A stretch of 64,000 nucleotides of DNA from Merluccius polli (lineage: Eukaryota > Chordata > Actinopteri > Gadiformes > Merlucciidae): the NCBI GenBank assembly GCA_030340625.1, contig JAOPHQ010005442.1:46001-110000 (forward strand). The letters run 5' to 3'. The position numbers and the translations under genes were made by a program. The first letter of the stretch is position 1. Every line of letters starts with the position of its first letter. This document shows positions 23,977-35,267 of this stretch, piece by piece. Below the pieces are notes generated by a model. It was not told the origin of the DNA, ran no database searches, and saw only the letters and a list, made by a program, of their open reading frames with translations.

Positions 23977-24700
23977 TTCCACAATGATCATATATTTACA
24001 TAGGCTAGAAGAGCTGACAGAGCTCAGTTCAAAGTTGGTTAAGGCTGAAATAATACCATTAATATCATCCAACAGTTTATCCGGTTTCCTTTGGACAATC
24101 AACAACTCCACAGGATCAAAGCCAACTTCATGGCATGCAGGTATGCCGGTGTTGTCGGTGCTGTTGACGGGACGCACATACAAATAATTGCGCCATCAAA
24201 AGATGAGGACGTGTTCGTCAATAGAAAGAACGTACATTCCATCAACACGCAGATTGTTTTTGATGCAACTTTTTACATTCTTGATGTTGCAAAGTGGCCC
24301 AGGGTCTACCCGTGATCCGCGTATTTTAATGGGGAGCGGTCTGAGGCAGCTTTTTGAGAGGCACAATGTACCAGTTGGGTGTCACTTGCTGGGTGACAGT
24401 GGCTAGTCCCGGCAAGACGACACCCTATCTCAATCCACAACCGGGAGCACAGTTAAAGTATAACATGTAAGTGATTACGCAGATTACGTTTAGTCCTATG
24501 CGTAAAAAACATCGTATTAGCTCTTTGTCGCCTTTTATTTGTTGAATCCATATCTATTATTGTTTACTGTTTTCCTCCATGTACAGTATGTTAGAGCACA
24601 CAAAAATACACGAAATGTTGTGGAGAGAGGAATTGGGAGAGATGAAACGTCGATTTCATGTCCTGCACCGGACCTTTCCACCGGGGACATTTATTATTAA
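23700..24700 (+). pseudogene. Decayed HARBI1-like transposase (DDE_Tnp_4 type)
   Basis: Pieces in different frames match a Harbinger transposase: DDLGISQPSVS at about 23725 (helix-turn-helix region); then, after an insertion at about 23775-24070 that brought a (CA)n tract, GVVGAVDGTHIQIIAPSKDE and VNRKNVHSINTQIVFDA at 24140-24270 (first catalytic Asp in VDGTH); a frameshift near 24295; SGPGSTRDPRIL and HLLGDSG (second Asp region) to 24406; TPYLNPQPGAQLKYN at about 24420-24470; and an EMKRRFHVLHR end at about 24640-24670. The frames are interrupted by shifts and stops, so the copy is dead. The HARBI1 match is from memory of family motifs. Confidence 0.8.
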
Positions 24701-24815
24701 GGTGTATTCATTGAAACGCTTCTTAATTTTAATTGACGAGAGCATCATTTGGTTTAGTTTTCGGGAGTACCGACGGAATTGAACCAAAACTGATCTGCAC
24801 TTCGGCGTAAACCCT

Positions 24816-24853
<38 letters not shown>

Positions 24854-25234
24854 TTTTGTGTACGTGTTGGGGACGTGAGAGAAAAGTGGTAGACAGAGGA
24901 GAGAGAGAGAGAGAGATCCTATTCCCTATTTCCGATAATAAGCACATCAATGAGAATCAGAAAACGACTCGTTTTTCGTTTTCCGGTTCAGAATCGGAAA
25001 ATGAAAAACGAAAATAGACTCGTTTCTCGTTTTCCGTTTTCCGATTCCAAAACGAAAAACGGAAAACGGGTCCGTTTCCCTATTTTGGATTTCCCATCTC
25101 AGAACGGAAATCGAATGGCCGCGACGTACACGGACCAAGAACACTCCCAATCGTTTTGGTTTGAGATGCTGGTGCTCTAGTGCGACATCTTGTGGCTAAA
25201 TATATCATCTATAGCCCCTTTAAGTCTAGATATT

Positions 25235-25400
25235 ATTGGCAACAACACCGATAGAGCAAAGCTGAGGAAGCTGAGGAAGATCCCACTGGAGGATCGAAAC
25301 GTTGCCTTTTATGAACTAAAATAAAGTGTATTTTTGGAGCCTACCAGTGTGCGGACCAATCTATCACATTATCTACTACTTTTGTCCGGCACCTGGATTA
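25235..25400. mobile_element. Possible Penelope/LINE 3' tail
   Basis: GAGGATCGAAACGTTGCC followed 20-30 bp later by an AATAAA-like tail is a common ending of fish Penelope-like elements. No ORF. The stretch 25400-26390 is otherwise AT-rich, with one hAT-like MITE remnant (25505-25845) and no supported gene. Confidence 0.3.
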
Positions 25401-26399
25401 TTGTTTCTGTGGATGTGCGCACCCCAACCAAACGCCAAAGCTTGTCATGACACAACATCCGAAAATACATGTCACAAGGGTATGGTGATATGGTGAAAGA
25501 GAGCTGGGCGATATATTGATACATCATTATGTATAAAGTGAGTATATTGATGAAAATATTGATGTCAATATTATGGCAATGTTGATGACGCTTCAAATGT
25601 ATATGCCTTTTACCGTCTCATAGCCGAATTTTGATATATTTTGTAGTACGATATTTTTATTGTAATTTACAAAGACAAATGACACTTAAACACATAAGCA
25701 GTGTATTTCACTTTTTTATTATACTGATTCAGAGTGAAATTATTTTGATTTGTCAAATTATTATCATTTTTAAAATAAATTGTGGAAATTGTTCAACAGT
25801 GCACTTTCAATCATTATATTTCAATATACTGCCCCGCCCTAAATGTAACACACTCCATTTTAGTCCTGTTCAGGGACAAAGGTCTACAGTAGTCAATGTA
25901 CACAATTTGCTTTCACAATAACGATTCTATTTGATAAAGGATATGAAAAAAAGTTAAAATCAAGTTAATATCTCAGTGCTGAAAAATTTGTAAGAACTAA
26001 AGGCAAATAAGTTTTTGCTAATGCAATGATTGAATTAATTTTCAAGAAAAAACTGAGTCTGATGAGTTGCATCAAACTAATTATTCCTTGGACAACATTT
26101 TCAACAATATATATTTTTCACCCTTTCAAAATATATTTGCATTATGACATTCATGCGGTCTACACTAAAGCTACATATTTACCCATCTCGTACTGCAACT
26201 CCAAAGATTACAATGATTTTCACAACCATTAAATACCTGGATAATAAACAGAAAAAAACCCAAGGATGGATTATATTCTTTGCGAACCACGGATGACAAA
26301 AAAGAAAAAACAAACTTTCCGACTGTCCAGTTCATCGGAGGGAGATGTCCCTTCTCAAGGTCTCCTGACCTGCTCCCACTTGATTCGAATTCCAGCTGT

Positions 26400-26528
26400 T
26401 AGGGCTGCACTAGGACTTCGGAAATATTTGCTATTATTTATGACATTTTATCGACTAAACTAAATTAATCGAAAAATCGAATCGTTCGATTAATCGACTA
26501 TGAAAAATGCTAGTTAGTCGCAGCCCTA
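26400..26528. mobile_element. 129-bp hAT-like MITE
   Basis: Inverted ends TAGGGCTGCACTAGG and (inverse) TAGGGCTGCGACTAAC, with AATCGA/TCGATT palindromes between. No matching 8-bp flanks. It abuts the 3' end of zbtb26. Confidence 0.55.
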
Positions 26529-26534
26529 CTATAT

Positions 26535-28059
26535 TCACAGGTCTGTTTTATGGCCGTAATCAAAGTCTAGCGTGCCGTCGAGCCGGACGTCCAGCCCCCC
26601 GTCGAGCCTGACGTCCAGCCCCCCGTCCAGCCTGACGTCCAGCCCCCCGTCCAGCAGCCTGCCGTCCAGACCCACGTCCAGACCCCCGTCGTGCACGCTG
26701 CGCTCGTTGGCGTTGTCGAAGCTGTTCTTGCCGTGCACCTGCTTCAGGTGCTTGCGCAGCACGGGCTTGTGCGCGAACACCATGTCGCAGTAGTTGCAGC
26801 GGTGCGGCTTGTCGCCGCTGTGCAGGTTCAGGTGGTCCAGCAGGGAGCACTTCTGCGTGAAGTTCTTGCCGCAGATCTTGCACTGGAAGGGCTTGATGCC
26901 GGCGTGCACGCGCATGTGCCGGTGCAGGTTGCCCTTCTGCGTGAACGTCTTGCCGCACAGCAGGCACATGAACATCTTGTGCATCTTCAGGTGGTTGGCG
27001 TAGTTCTCCAGCTGCCGGAAGACCCGCGCGCACTTGGGGCACTGGTGGTACCACTGCGGCGGCTTGTGCGCGCCGCCCTGGCCGTGTCCGTGTCCATGCG
27101 CGTGTCCGTGCCTCCCCGCGAGCAGCAGCGGCGGCGCCGCTCCTCCTCCCGGCGCGGCCTGCTGGGGGCTGAGCGGGTAGCCAGACATGGAGGTGGCCGG
27201 CCCCAGGAGCTCCCCCCCGCGGGTCTCCACCGTGGAGTTGATGAGGGAGTGCTGGGGCTCCGGGGGCCGCAGGGCGGCGGGCGGCGGGCCGGACGGGAAG
27301 CGGCCGGACGGGGTGGCGGCGGCGTGCTCCTCCATGTCGGAGGCCGCCGCCTCCGATATGGACTCCACCTTCACGATGGTGATGTCTCCATCCTCCTTCC
27401 GTCCGCCCCGCTGGGCGGACGTGGCGGGTTGTATAATGACGTCGTCGTCATCATCATCGTCGTAGTCCTCACCGTCATTGTCATTTATGACATAATTGTC
27501 CTCCAGGTCCTCCTGCTTGTGGACGGTTTGCGTGGGGGAATGATGCTGATGCTGATGCTCTCTCTGGAGCGACCCCTCATCCTTCCTCCTCCTCCTCCTC
27601 CGGTCGCGCTCCGCGTCCGCGTCCACGTCCACCTCCGTCCCCCGTCCCAGGCGGCCGCGGCGGCAGGGGCTTGATGAACTTGCTGAGGGCCTGGGTGCAC
27701 TGGTCCACGATGTGGCTCATCTGGAGGAAGCTGGCCACCGCCAGGTAGTGGACGAGCTCCAGCTCCGGGAAGACCAGCTGGCCCGTGTAGCAGGAGAGCA
27801 GCAGCTGGCGGCCCACTTCCGCCTCCTGGGTCATGGTGATCTGGACCTCCCCGGAGGAGTCCTGCTGCAGGATGAACTGGTCCCGGAGGAAGGAGGATCC
27901 GGCGGCGAAGACCACCTTGTGGCCGGGGACCTCCAGCTGGTTGAGGCGCACCGTCACGTCGCAGAAGCGCCGCTGGTGGCGCAGTTGGTTCATCTTGCGG
28001 AGCATGGAGTCTCCGAAGGTGGCGAAGCGGAACTGGAGGATCACCTGGTTCTGGTCCAT
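26535..28059 (-). CDS. zbtb26: BTB/POZ zinc-finger transcription factor ZBTB26, one coding exon, apparent frameshift
   Basis: A nuclear BTB-C2H2 repressor-type factor. From ATG 28057-28059, frame 1 encodes MDQNQVILQFRFATFGDSML and a full BTB domain (about residues 10-130, with VVFAAGSSFLRDQFI and EVGRQLLLSCYTG), then runs into Gly/Arg/Glu and stops at 27577. The rest is in the +1-shifted frame to the stop at 26535: an acidic run, IVKVESI, EPQHSLINSTVE, then four C2H2 fingers from YHQCPKCARVFRQLENYA to CNYCDMVFAHKPVLRKHL and KNSFDNANERS. These blocks match human ZBTB26 closely (ZBTB6 less so). The frames overlap between 27577 and about 27660, in GC-rich low-complexity DNA. An assembly or sequencing indel is likelier than a pseudogene, because every domain is intact. 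The fish C-terminus carries a 24-bp repeat. Confidence 0.9.
26575..26690 (-). repeat. 24-bp coding repeat at ZBTB26 C-terminus
   Basis: Four to five units encoding GGLDVRLD (variants GGLDVGLD, GRL) follow the last zinc finger, where human ZBTB26 has unrelated unique sequence. It keeps frame because each unit is a multiple of 3. Confidence 0.85.
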
Positions 28060-28340
28060 AGCGTTAATGGACAGCTGGGCTTCCCTTTTTAGTTACAGAA
28101 ACGTGCGAAAACGCATTTCGATAACGAAAACGTTTATCGTGCGCGAAAAAAAACCGACTGCAGGTTAGACGTGTTCACCTTTAAGGGGTCTGGAGTCAGA
28201 CACCGACACCCATGCACCAGTAAGGGACAAAGCCCATGCGAAACGTGGAGAGCGACGTCCTCCGCGTTTGATACGTCTCGCTAACGTGAGATACAATACA
28301 TTTCATAATTGTTAAAATAACATTAAACACGTCATTGTAC

Positions 28341-28425
28341 CTGAAGATAGCTGCTAAAGAAACATATCCAGGCTGGATTGTTGTGTCTTGTGTGAAGCAA
28401 GGGAGAAGAAAAACACCGGAAGACA
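28341..28425 (-). promoter_or_regulatory. Probable zbtb26 promoter and noncoding first exon
   Basis: An ETS box CCGGAAG (28416-28422) lies next to a minus-strand stretch ending CTATCTTCAG at a GT donor (28340-28339). A possible acceptor before the ATG is AAAAAG at about 28085. This fits a GABP/ETS-driven leader exon spliced to the coding exon, but the acceptor has a weak pyrimidine tract. The stretch 28430-28959 has no supported gene. Confidence 0.4.
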
Positions 28426-29509
28426 ACATCTTAAAGGGCCAGTGTACCTATTCATCTTCTTCTACGGTTTCCGGCAGCCTAGGCGCCTGTGGGCGTATTG
28501 CTGACTCCCATTATGGTCTTGGCTACTGCCCACTGTTTATATACCATCTGACCTTACACCCTAAGGTGCAGGTCTGTAGAGAAGAGGAAAAACCATCACA
28601 GCTTTCACCACTGCACACTGATTGACGCTCCACATGCAGGTCTGAGTAGATGCCTCATAGAACTGCAGATACCTAAATGCAGCGTCTCTCGCTGGGGCGA
28701 GTACTTGGAGCCCTCCTTGATCACGAGTATGATCATGATCATCAATATGTAGGCTATAGCGAAACCTACCCTTTAGTCTTGGGGTCAATGGAACCAACCG
28801 TCCTTTTCCTCACCATCACCAAGTCCTCTGGGTCTTCGCTACCCTCCTCCCTCATCCTCTCAGATGCTGAAAAATCCACCCCCAGGTTTGGTAAAAGCCA
28901 CGAAGGAACACAAGCCCAAATGCTGAAGTACCTCCCTCCACCCGCTCAACCCCAGCTCCGGTAATGCTTTATATTAAGGTCCTTGTAATAACCATTAATT
29001 AATAGGTAATAAGGCCCTTGTAAGTCCTTACAAGATGCTTATTAACATTATTGTGTGTTTATAAGCCTATATAAGTGTTAATAATGGCATTATAATACAG
29101 TTAATAGCAGGCTATAACACATATAAGCGCTTATAAGAAACTTGTTAACAGTTTGCAAACATTAATAAAAGCCTCATGAGTATCTTATAATTGTTCATAA
29201 TAGCATTACAAACACCCATAACCCACCCATTACGACTTTGCCATGCCTTTATTAATCTTCTTTTGTTTGCTTATTGATATTAAAATATACTTTATTGCTC
29301 ATCTATTATAAGTTAACTATATGTTAACAGTTAACTATGCTTTTTGCAGCTACCGGATCTAAAGCGAGAACAATGCATTATTAAGGCTAATAAATCATTT
29401 ATTATGCATTATTATGCCTTTAAGAATCTTTTTTTGTTTGCTTTAGGCTATTAAAATAAAATATACTTTATTATGCCGTTGTTATCAATTCCTTATTAGA
29501 CATTCTCTG

Positions 29510-29725
29510 ATTAGCCTCCGCCCGCCTCCGTACTTACGCTCAATAACTGAAATTCGCGCACGACCTCTACGTCACTGTTCTCAGGCCGCGCCTCCTGTTC
29601 GCTGATTGGACCGGTAAAACTTTACCGGGAGAAAACCCGCGAATATGCCGAATACCCAGACCTAGTACTGAAGGGAAATGAAAATTGAGCGGAAGTACGT
29701 CGGAGGGCGGAGCCAGGCTAGATTC
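29510..29725. mobile_element. Small element with GCCTCCGCCC / GGGCGGAGCCAGGCTA ends
   Basis: Inverted ends and interior (CCGTACTT..CGCTCAAT, GGCCGCGCCTCCTGTTC, CAGACCTAGTACTGAAG) match parts of 20040-20230 in the other orientation. Superfamily unknown. Confidence 0.5.
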
Positions 29726-30574
29726 GGCCACCATTCAGATGCATTGAATGTCATCCCGCTTGTGTTCTCTGTTAAATAAAAAGTTATTTACTCAGACACT
29801 TGTGGGAGCGGACCTCCATCGTTTCATCATCCACAGACCAGCATTCTGGCAGCCGAGAAGAATACACCACAGGCTGTAAGGGCTGGGTCGGTCGGGCTGG
29901 GGTGCGAAGCGGGGCTGGGCCTGGCCGCGGCTGGGGGAGCAGCTGCCGTCGCCTCCCATCGTCCTCCCCCGTCCGGAAGCGTTCGGGGGTTGGGGGGGGG
30001 GGCTGTGGTTCTAATGGACCATGTTTTTTTTTTCAAAGTTAAAACAATGTTTACAATTCCTTGAAAGTGTTTTTTTCTTTCTTTGAAATGCCCGTTTTAG
30101 GTGATTTTTATTTTTGATACATTTTTAGTAATATGTCCACAGCAATAAATAAAACAATTTTGGCCTTCACAGTTGAAACACTTTGCATTTTTTTCTTCCC
30201 ACTATATCAACCTTTCTAGATGTGGAAGTGGAAAAGCATATTAACCATTAATAAACGCATAGGCTAATGAAATATTTATTAGACTTAATAAGGCATTGTT
30301 CTCGCTTTAGATCCGGTAGCTGCAAAAAGCATAGTTAACTGTTAACAAGTGCATAGTTAACTTATAATAGATGAGCAATAAAGTATATTTTAATATCAAT
30401 AAGCAAACAAAAGAAGATTAATAAAGGCATGGCAAAGTCGTAATGGGTGGGTTATGGGTGTTTGTAATGCTATTATGAACAATTATAAGATACTCATGAG
30501 GCTTTTATTAATGTTCTTAAGCATTTGCAAACTGTTAACAAGTTTCTTATAAGCGCTTATAAATGTGTTATAGC

Positions 30575-31826
30575 CAGTCTTGTATAAAGTACTTGAAAGC
30601 GATACTTGAGTCAAAGTACAAGTATCTTACCAGAAAATGACTTTGGTAGAAGTAAAAGTCACCTTTTAGAATATTACTTGAGTAAAAGTCTGAAAGTACC
30701 TGACATTTACTGTACTTAAGTACCAAAAGTAATTTTCTGATATAAAATGTACTTAAGTATTAGAAGTAAAAGTAAAAGTATTTAAACAAAGTGAGCAGTT
30801 AGAATTGTGATTATGAAATGTATTTTGGCTCCTGTAATATCCAGGTACAGTACAGGGGAGAGGCTTCAACTTGTTAAACATTAAAATTAAATAAATAACA
30901 ATAAATATAAGTCGTACACATAAGACAACACTGGACTGATGTTATACTGATGTAATACTCAGATTAACACACTGCCATGTAAACAGCATTCCCATAGTGG
31001 GAGTAATCAATACTGAATGAAGACATGTGGAGTATTCCAGTCTTATTGGCATTATTGTAGACATGTAAACACCGTAATCACACTGTGACGTCCTATCAGA
31101 GTATTGTAGGGTGACCATTTATGAGTTGTTGAAATGGAGGACACCTCAGCCCGGGGGGGGGGGTGGGGGCGCAATAGTAACACACCGCGGACCTACGCGC
31201 GCGCGCGATCGTAACACACCACGGACCTATGTCCCGCGGGCGGACCTATGACCCGCGGGGTTGTCTCAAAAAGGACAAATACGCGTCCGGACAGTCCGGC
31301 CTAAAGCCGGACGAATGGCCACCCTAGAGTATTGGCAGCATGCCGGTGTAGCCGTGGCGTTTAGACACACACACGCACAAAAACCACTTCGTCTGGGAAA
31401 AGACATGTCGCCATGGCAACAGTAAACAACAGCCACTTTCAGTTTGGGTTAAAATACCGGTTGATGTCGCCACTGATCTCGTCATTTGTGACCGGAGAAT
31501 TAGCAGAACCTGCGGCAGCTGCAGGTGCTTCCGTGATTGCCCAAAGCAGATCTTCTTCGTCGCGCGCGGTGTTTTTTATTTCTTCGCGCTTGGAGGTTGA
31601 TAAACAGGAAGTAGGTCACCAACTCGATTTTTATTTTGTAGTAACTAGTAACGAAGATGGTTATGGGAAATGTATCGGAGTAAAAGTACACATTTTAGTG
31701 AGGAAATGTAGTGGAGTAAAAGTAAAAGTTGTCAGAAATATAAATAACGAAGTAAAGTACAGATACGTGAAAATTCTACTTAAGTACAGTAACGAAGTAT
31801 TTGTACTTCGTTACATTACAACACTG
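30575..31826. mobile_element. Non-autonomous hAT element with perfect 8-bp target duplication
   Basis: Ends CAGTCTTGTATAAAGTAC and (inverse) CAGTGTTGTAATGTAACG, rich in AAGTACTTGAGT and AGTAAAAGTA words. GTTATAGC flanks both sides (30567-30574 and 31827-31834). It sits in the right arm of the 28960-31985 element and contains another MITE at 31107-31326. Confidence 0.85.
31107..31326. mobile_element. 220-bp MITE nested inside the hAT element
   Basis: Ends TAGGGTGACCATTTATGA and (inverse) TAGGGTGGCCATTCGTCC. Perfect 8-bp GAGTATTG on both sides (31099-31106, 31327-31334). The interior is GC-rich, with a run of G and CGCGCGCGCG. End type as at 4650-4929. Confidence 0.85.
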
Positions 31827-32089
31827 GTTATAGCCTGCTATTAACTGTATTATAATGCCATTATTAACACTTATATAGGCTTATAAACACACAATAATGT
31901 TAATAAGCATCTTGTAAGGACTTACAAGGGCCTTATTACCTATTAATTAATGGTTATTACAAGGACCTTAATATAAAGCGTTACCCCAGCTCCTCCTCCA
32001 CTACTCTTACTTTGTTTACACAACTCCTCACTTTTCCCCTTTTCTTCCTCCCCACTCCCAACTCTCCCCTAACAGCTGTTTGCTTGGCT

Positions 32090-32330
32090 GACCTTGCTCA
32101 TGCCCATGCATTTGGCCACATAGCGTAAGGCTAGTTTTCTTCTTCTTACCCATAGTGCTGTCTCTCCCATCTCCCATCAGTTGTGCTAAATGCCCCACTT
32201 AACACCATTAGTGTCTTTGCCTGCACAATATCCAGTTGTGTAAGAATGGATTTAGCTGCCCTCCCATATACCAAAAACCCATAGTCCAAGGCTGAGGGAT
32301 CATGGCTCTTAAATCCTCAGCTGTGTGTCT
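32090..32330 (-). pseudogene. LINE ORF2 fragment (I/Jockey-like RT-RNase H junction)
   Basis: Minus-strand reading gives ALDYGFLVYGRAAKSILTQL followed by DIVQAKTLMVLSGAFSTTD and, after a frame change, EMGETALWVRRRKLALRY. This is the usual 'DYG..YGSA....LD.IQ..AL....GAF' region of non-LTR ORF2 proteins. Only a fragment with frame damage is left. 31994-32090 gives no clear match. Confidence 0.6.
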
Positions 32331-32685
32331 CTGTCTGCACCCCATGTGCACCCAGCAAGGCAGCGCCTAACATTTATTATTTAATTCTCACACATTTGGT
32401 CTCTCTCTTGAAGCATTTATCTTCGAAACATACTCCCAATTGTGGCCGTAGCCATAAGAAAATAGTCTAAAACTAGACCCTCTCTCAGCAGCCCACTATA
32501 TAGCAAAAGAAAGAAAGGAAAAGTCCTTTGAAAAGCACTGCAAACAAATACTACTCCTGGAAAAATGTTAAATAATTTAAATCAGTAAAAAATACACAAG
32601 AGCGATCAACTATTAACATTATTTATAACTTTTTATTTATTTGTACAATATTTATCTGGTTGCAGTCACAAAGTTAGGAGTTTTT

Positions 32686-35180
32686 TCACATCCTCTTGAA
32701 AAACCTGTTAAAAGAAGAAGGCACAAGTCATCTGGAATCCAATCTGACAAATTACAATCCACATCGAGTTTATTCAGGGTTGACTTGTTTTGGTTAGGCC
32801 TATTTATTTTAACGGATTAGATTGATTACAGATAATCCTGTCTGTGACTGTCTCTCACCAGGCACAACTATATCCAAGCAAGACCACCAACACCAGCACT
32901 CCAACAGACCCAGCTGCCCACAGTGAGCACATCTTCATGATGTTTGAAGTACCTGCATCAGTGACATGTCTTTCAAACCACATATGCATGCCTGTATTGT
33001 AGTACTTTTCAATATCAAAAGAAAATGAATACATCATAAATAAATGATACATTAGATGAATGTTAGATCAATGAACATTGAAATAGATTAGAATATGGTT
33101 TAACAAAGCCAACATATTTGTATTGCTTTATTCTATTTTATGTTAATTATGATCATTTTGGATTATTATAGATATATTTTGTGAGTTATACTTCTTCATC
33201 ACCTCTTACCTGATACTTTCGCCCATAGGACGCAGGAGCTTTTGAAAGCCTGAAAAAGTTAATTTTTAAGTTAAGTTCATTGGTTCCAAGGTTTTAACCC
33301 TTTCACGACTAACTAACCCTTTGAATGTGAATGTATCATAAATATAACCCTTAACCCCTCACCACTAGAATCTTTTCACATAAAATCAAGAGTTAACTTG
33401 AAACCAAAACAGTTCACCAAACCTCTTTCCAGTGGCTGACCACGCGTAGGATGACGTAATAGTTTATTCCTCTCTTGAGAGGCGCATTAAAGAAGCCACC
33501 ATGGTAGCATCCATCCCCTAAGGTGAAGTTCATCTGTGTGCTGCTCATGTGTCGGACTGGGAACTGGCCCGTGATGTACGGTCCAGACAAGGGTCCCACG
33601 ACAGAGAAGTCTGGACTTCCACGGGACTTGCAGTCGAACACCACAGTCCTGTCTAACGGCACCACAAACACCTGGTACACACTGCAAAAACAAACAAACA
33701 AACAAATAGATTATAATGTTTACATCCCGAGAAGCAGTCTGTAAATGCCTATCTCTCCATGACCTGTTACCTGATGGCGTCTAAAGTGTGAGCTGAAGCG
33801 CTGTAGTCTCAATGTGGGTGTCAGTGTGTCCAACTCTGTGTAAAGGATGGATGGCGCCTGAGGGACTGTGGACCAAGTAGACAATTAGCCAATGTCATCA
33901 ATGGCATCAGATGACCTTTTGAATTTCACAAATTCCTGAAAGGGTCACCATATGTTCATCTAATGTAGATAGTCATAGATAGTCTGAAGGAAAACATATT
34001 ATGAGCAGTTCTGTCTCAGTCAAAATCTCAAACATATCTGCTAATCAGCACATATAGACCCTTTTCACAGAGTTGTCATTGTAGGGTAAACACAAGTGTT
34101 GCTCATAACCCTCATTATGGGTCAGCTCCTTTTATGTAGCAGGGCACGGGTAGTAGACTTGTCTACTATCCATACCCTGTACATAAAAGGAGCTGACCCA
34201 TAATTAGTGTTATGAGACACCTTTGTTTGTCGTACGATGGCACCTCTGTGAAAAGGGTCTATTGCATATAATTGTACATCTAACATTACAACACATGGGG
34301 GGGGGGGCGTTGTGGAGCAGCACCTTGCAAGCTGGTGTTTGTGGTGATGCTGGCCGTGAATCTGGTGGACAAGGCGGTGATGGAGACGGTGTAGTTGGTA
34401 GCAGGCAGGAGCCCAAGACAGAGGTCCACCCACTCGGCCCCAGAGATGAGAAGTTGCTTCCTCTCATGGTGGAAATACCCCTGGTACTCTCTGGTGCCCC
34501 GATACACCACCTGTGTGGGGGACAGGAGCACTACTGTTGAAGTGAAGGCTCTGCCTGTGGTGTAGAGGGGCGTGTTTCTTATGGAAAATTTGTCAAATGA
34601 AAATGGTCAAAGTGAATAGTGACACGGTGAAAGGCAATAATGATATATAGTTTGTGTCGTGAAATGGTGAAAGACAATAGTGAAATGGAGAAAGATAATT
34701 GTGAGAACTGAATGTGACAGTATATGTTTACAGTGGGAGTCGGTTGTTGACAAAATGCATGCGTGTTCAAACCACACAGTCCATGTGTTTATCAGAACAT
34801 GCACCAGTATGAGTGTGTGGTTGATAGCTGGTTTACAGCCTCACCTGGCCCGAGTCAGACTGAGTAGACTATGGGGCAGGGTGGGGCTGCACAACTGTGG
34901 TGCATGAGGAAACAAGGCCCATAGGATAAATCAGCTATCACCACACACACTCAGGGAGAGAGCCACTGGCATGACAGCATATAACATCTGCTCTGTAACA
35001 TCTTGCCATCTCCAATAAACCGGTTTATTGGAGATGGCAAAATGGTACGAAGATTTATGAGCCACATCAGGCTAGTAAATCTAGCAACTCACTTTGCCTG
35101 ATCGGGCAAGTGGTAAAAAAAGAAAAGAAGAAAGCATTTTAAAAAATGGTCGTATCATAAATTATGTTCTCGTCCTCTGG

Positions 35181-35267
<87 letters not shown>

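Larger units (their letters stand above)
22949..25136 (+). mobile_element. PIF/Harbinger-like DNA transposon with about 480-bp inverted arms
   Basis: Perfect outer ends GGTCCGTGTACGTCGCGGCC and the inverse at 25136. The arms are about 22949-23434 and 24665-25136, containing TTTTCGTTTTCCGATTC-type palindromes and CT/CA microsatellites. Flanking AAGAAC is present at 22943-22948 and 25137-25142. The middle holds a broken HARBI1-type transposase. Arms this long and a 6-bp duplication are unusual for Harbinger, which normally has short ends and a 3-bp duplication. Confidence 0.8.
22726..25223. mobile_element. TTAA-type MITE split by a Harbinger-like insertion
   Basis: Outer ends TTAAAGGGGCTATATACGAT and its inverse ATAGCCCCTTTAA, with TTAA at 22726-22729 and 25220-25223. 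The same 304-bp MITE without insertion is at 52312-52615 in the opposite orientation. Removing the inner element (22949-25136) and one copy of its 6-bp duplication leaves exactly 304 bp. Confidence 0.88.
28960..31985. mobile_element. Outer foldback DNA element (GGTAA..CTTTATATTAAGG ends) hosting two insertions
   Basis: Left GGTAATGCTTTATATTAAGG and right, as its inverse, GGTAACGCTTTATATTAAGG; long inverted arms (about 28960-29410 against about 30284-30570 plus 31827-31985, with CGCTTTAGATCCGGTAGCTG shared). The 8-bp CCAGCTCC flanks both ends (28952-28959, 31986-31993). The right arm is interrupted by the hAT element 30575-31826. The centre (29510-30240) holds a TAGCCTGGCTCCGCCC-type piece and a GC-rich tract that I cannot classify. 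Confidence 0.82.

Noticed and set aside
26691..27674. 327-aa plus-strand ORF
   Set aside because: Antisense shadow of the GC-rich zbtb26 exon; the minus strand carries the recognisable domains.
28561..28964. Overlapping 78-96 aa ORFs between zbtb26 and the nested elements
   Set aside because: No recognisable domain and no splice context; possibly old LINE sequence continuing across the 28960-31985 insertion, but this could not be shown.
31413..31844. 143-aa ORF starting MATVNNSHFQFGLKYR
   Set aside because: Lies inside the hAT element and runs through its AGTAAAAGTA repeats; no transposase motif.
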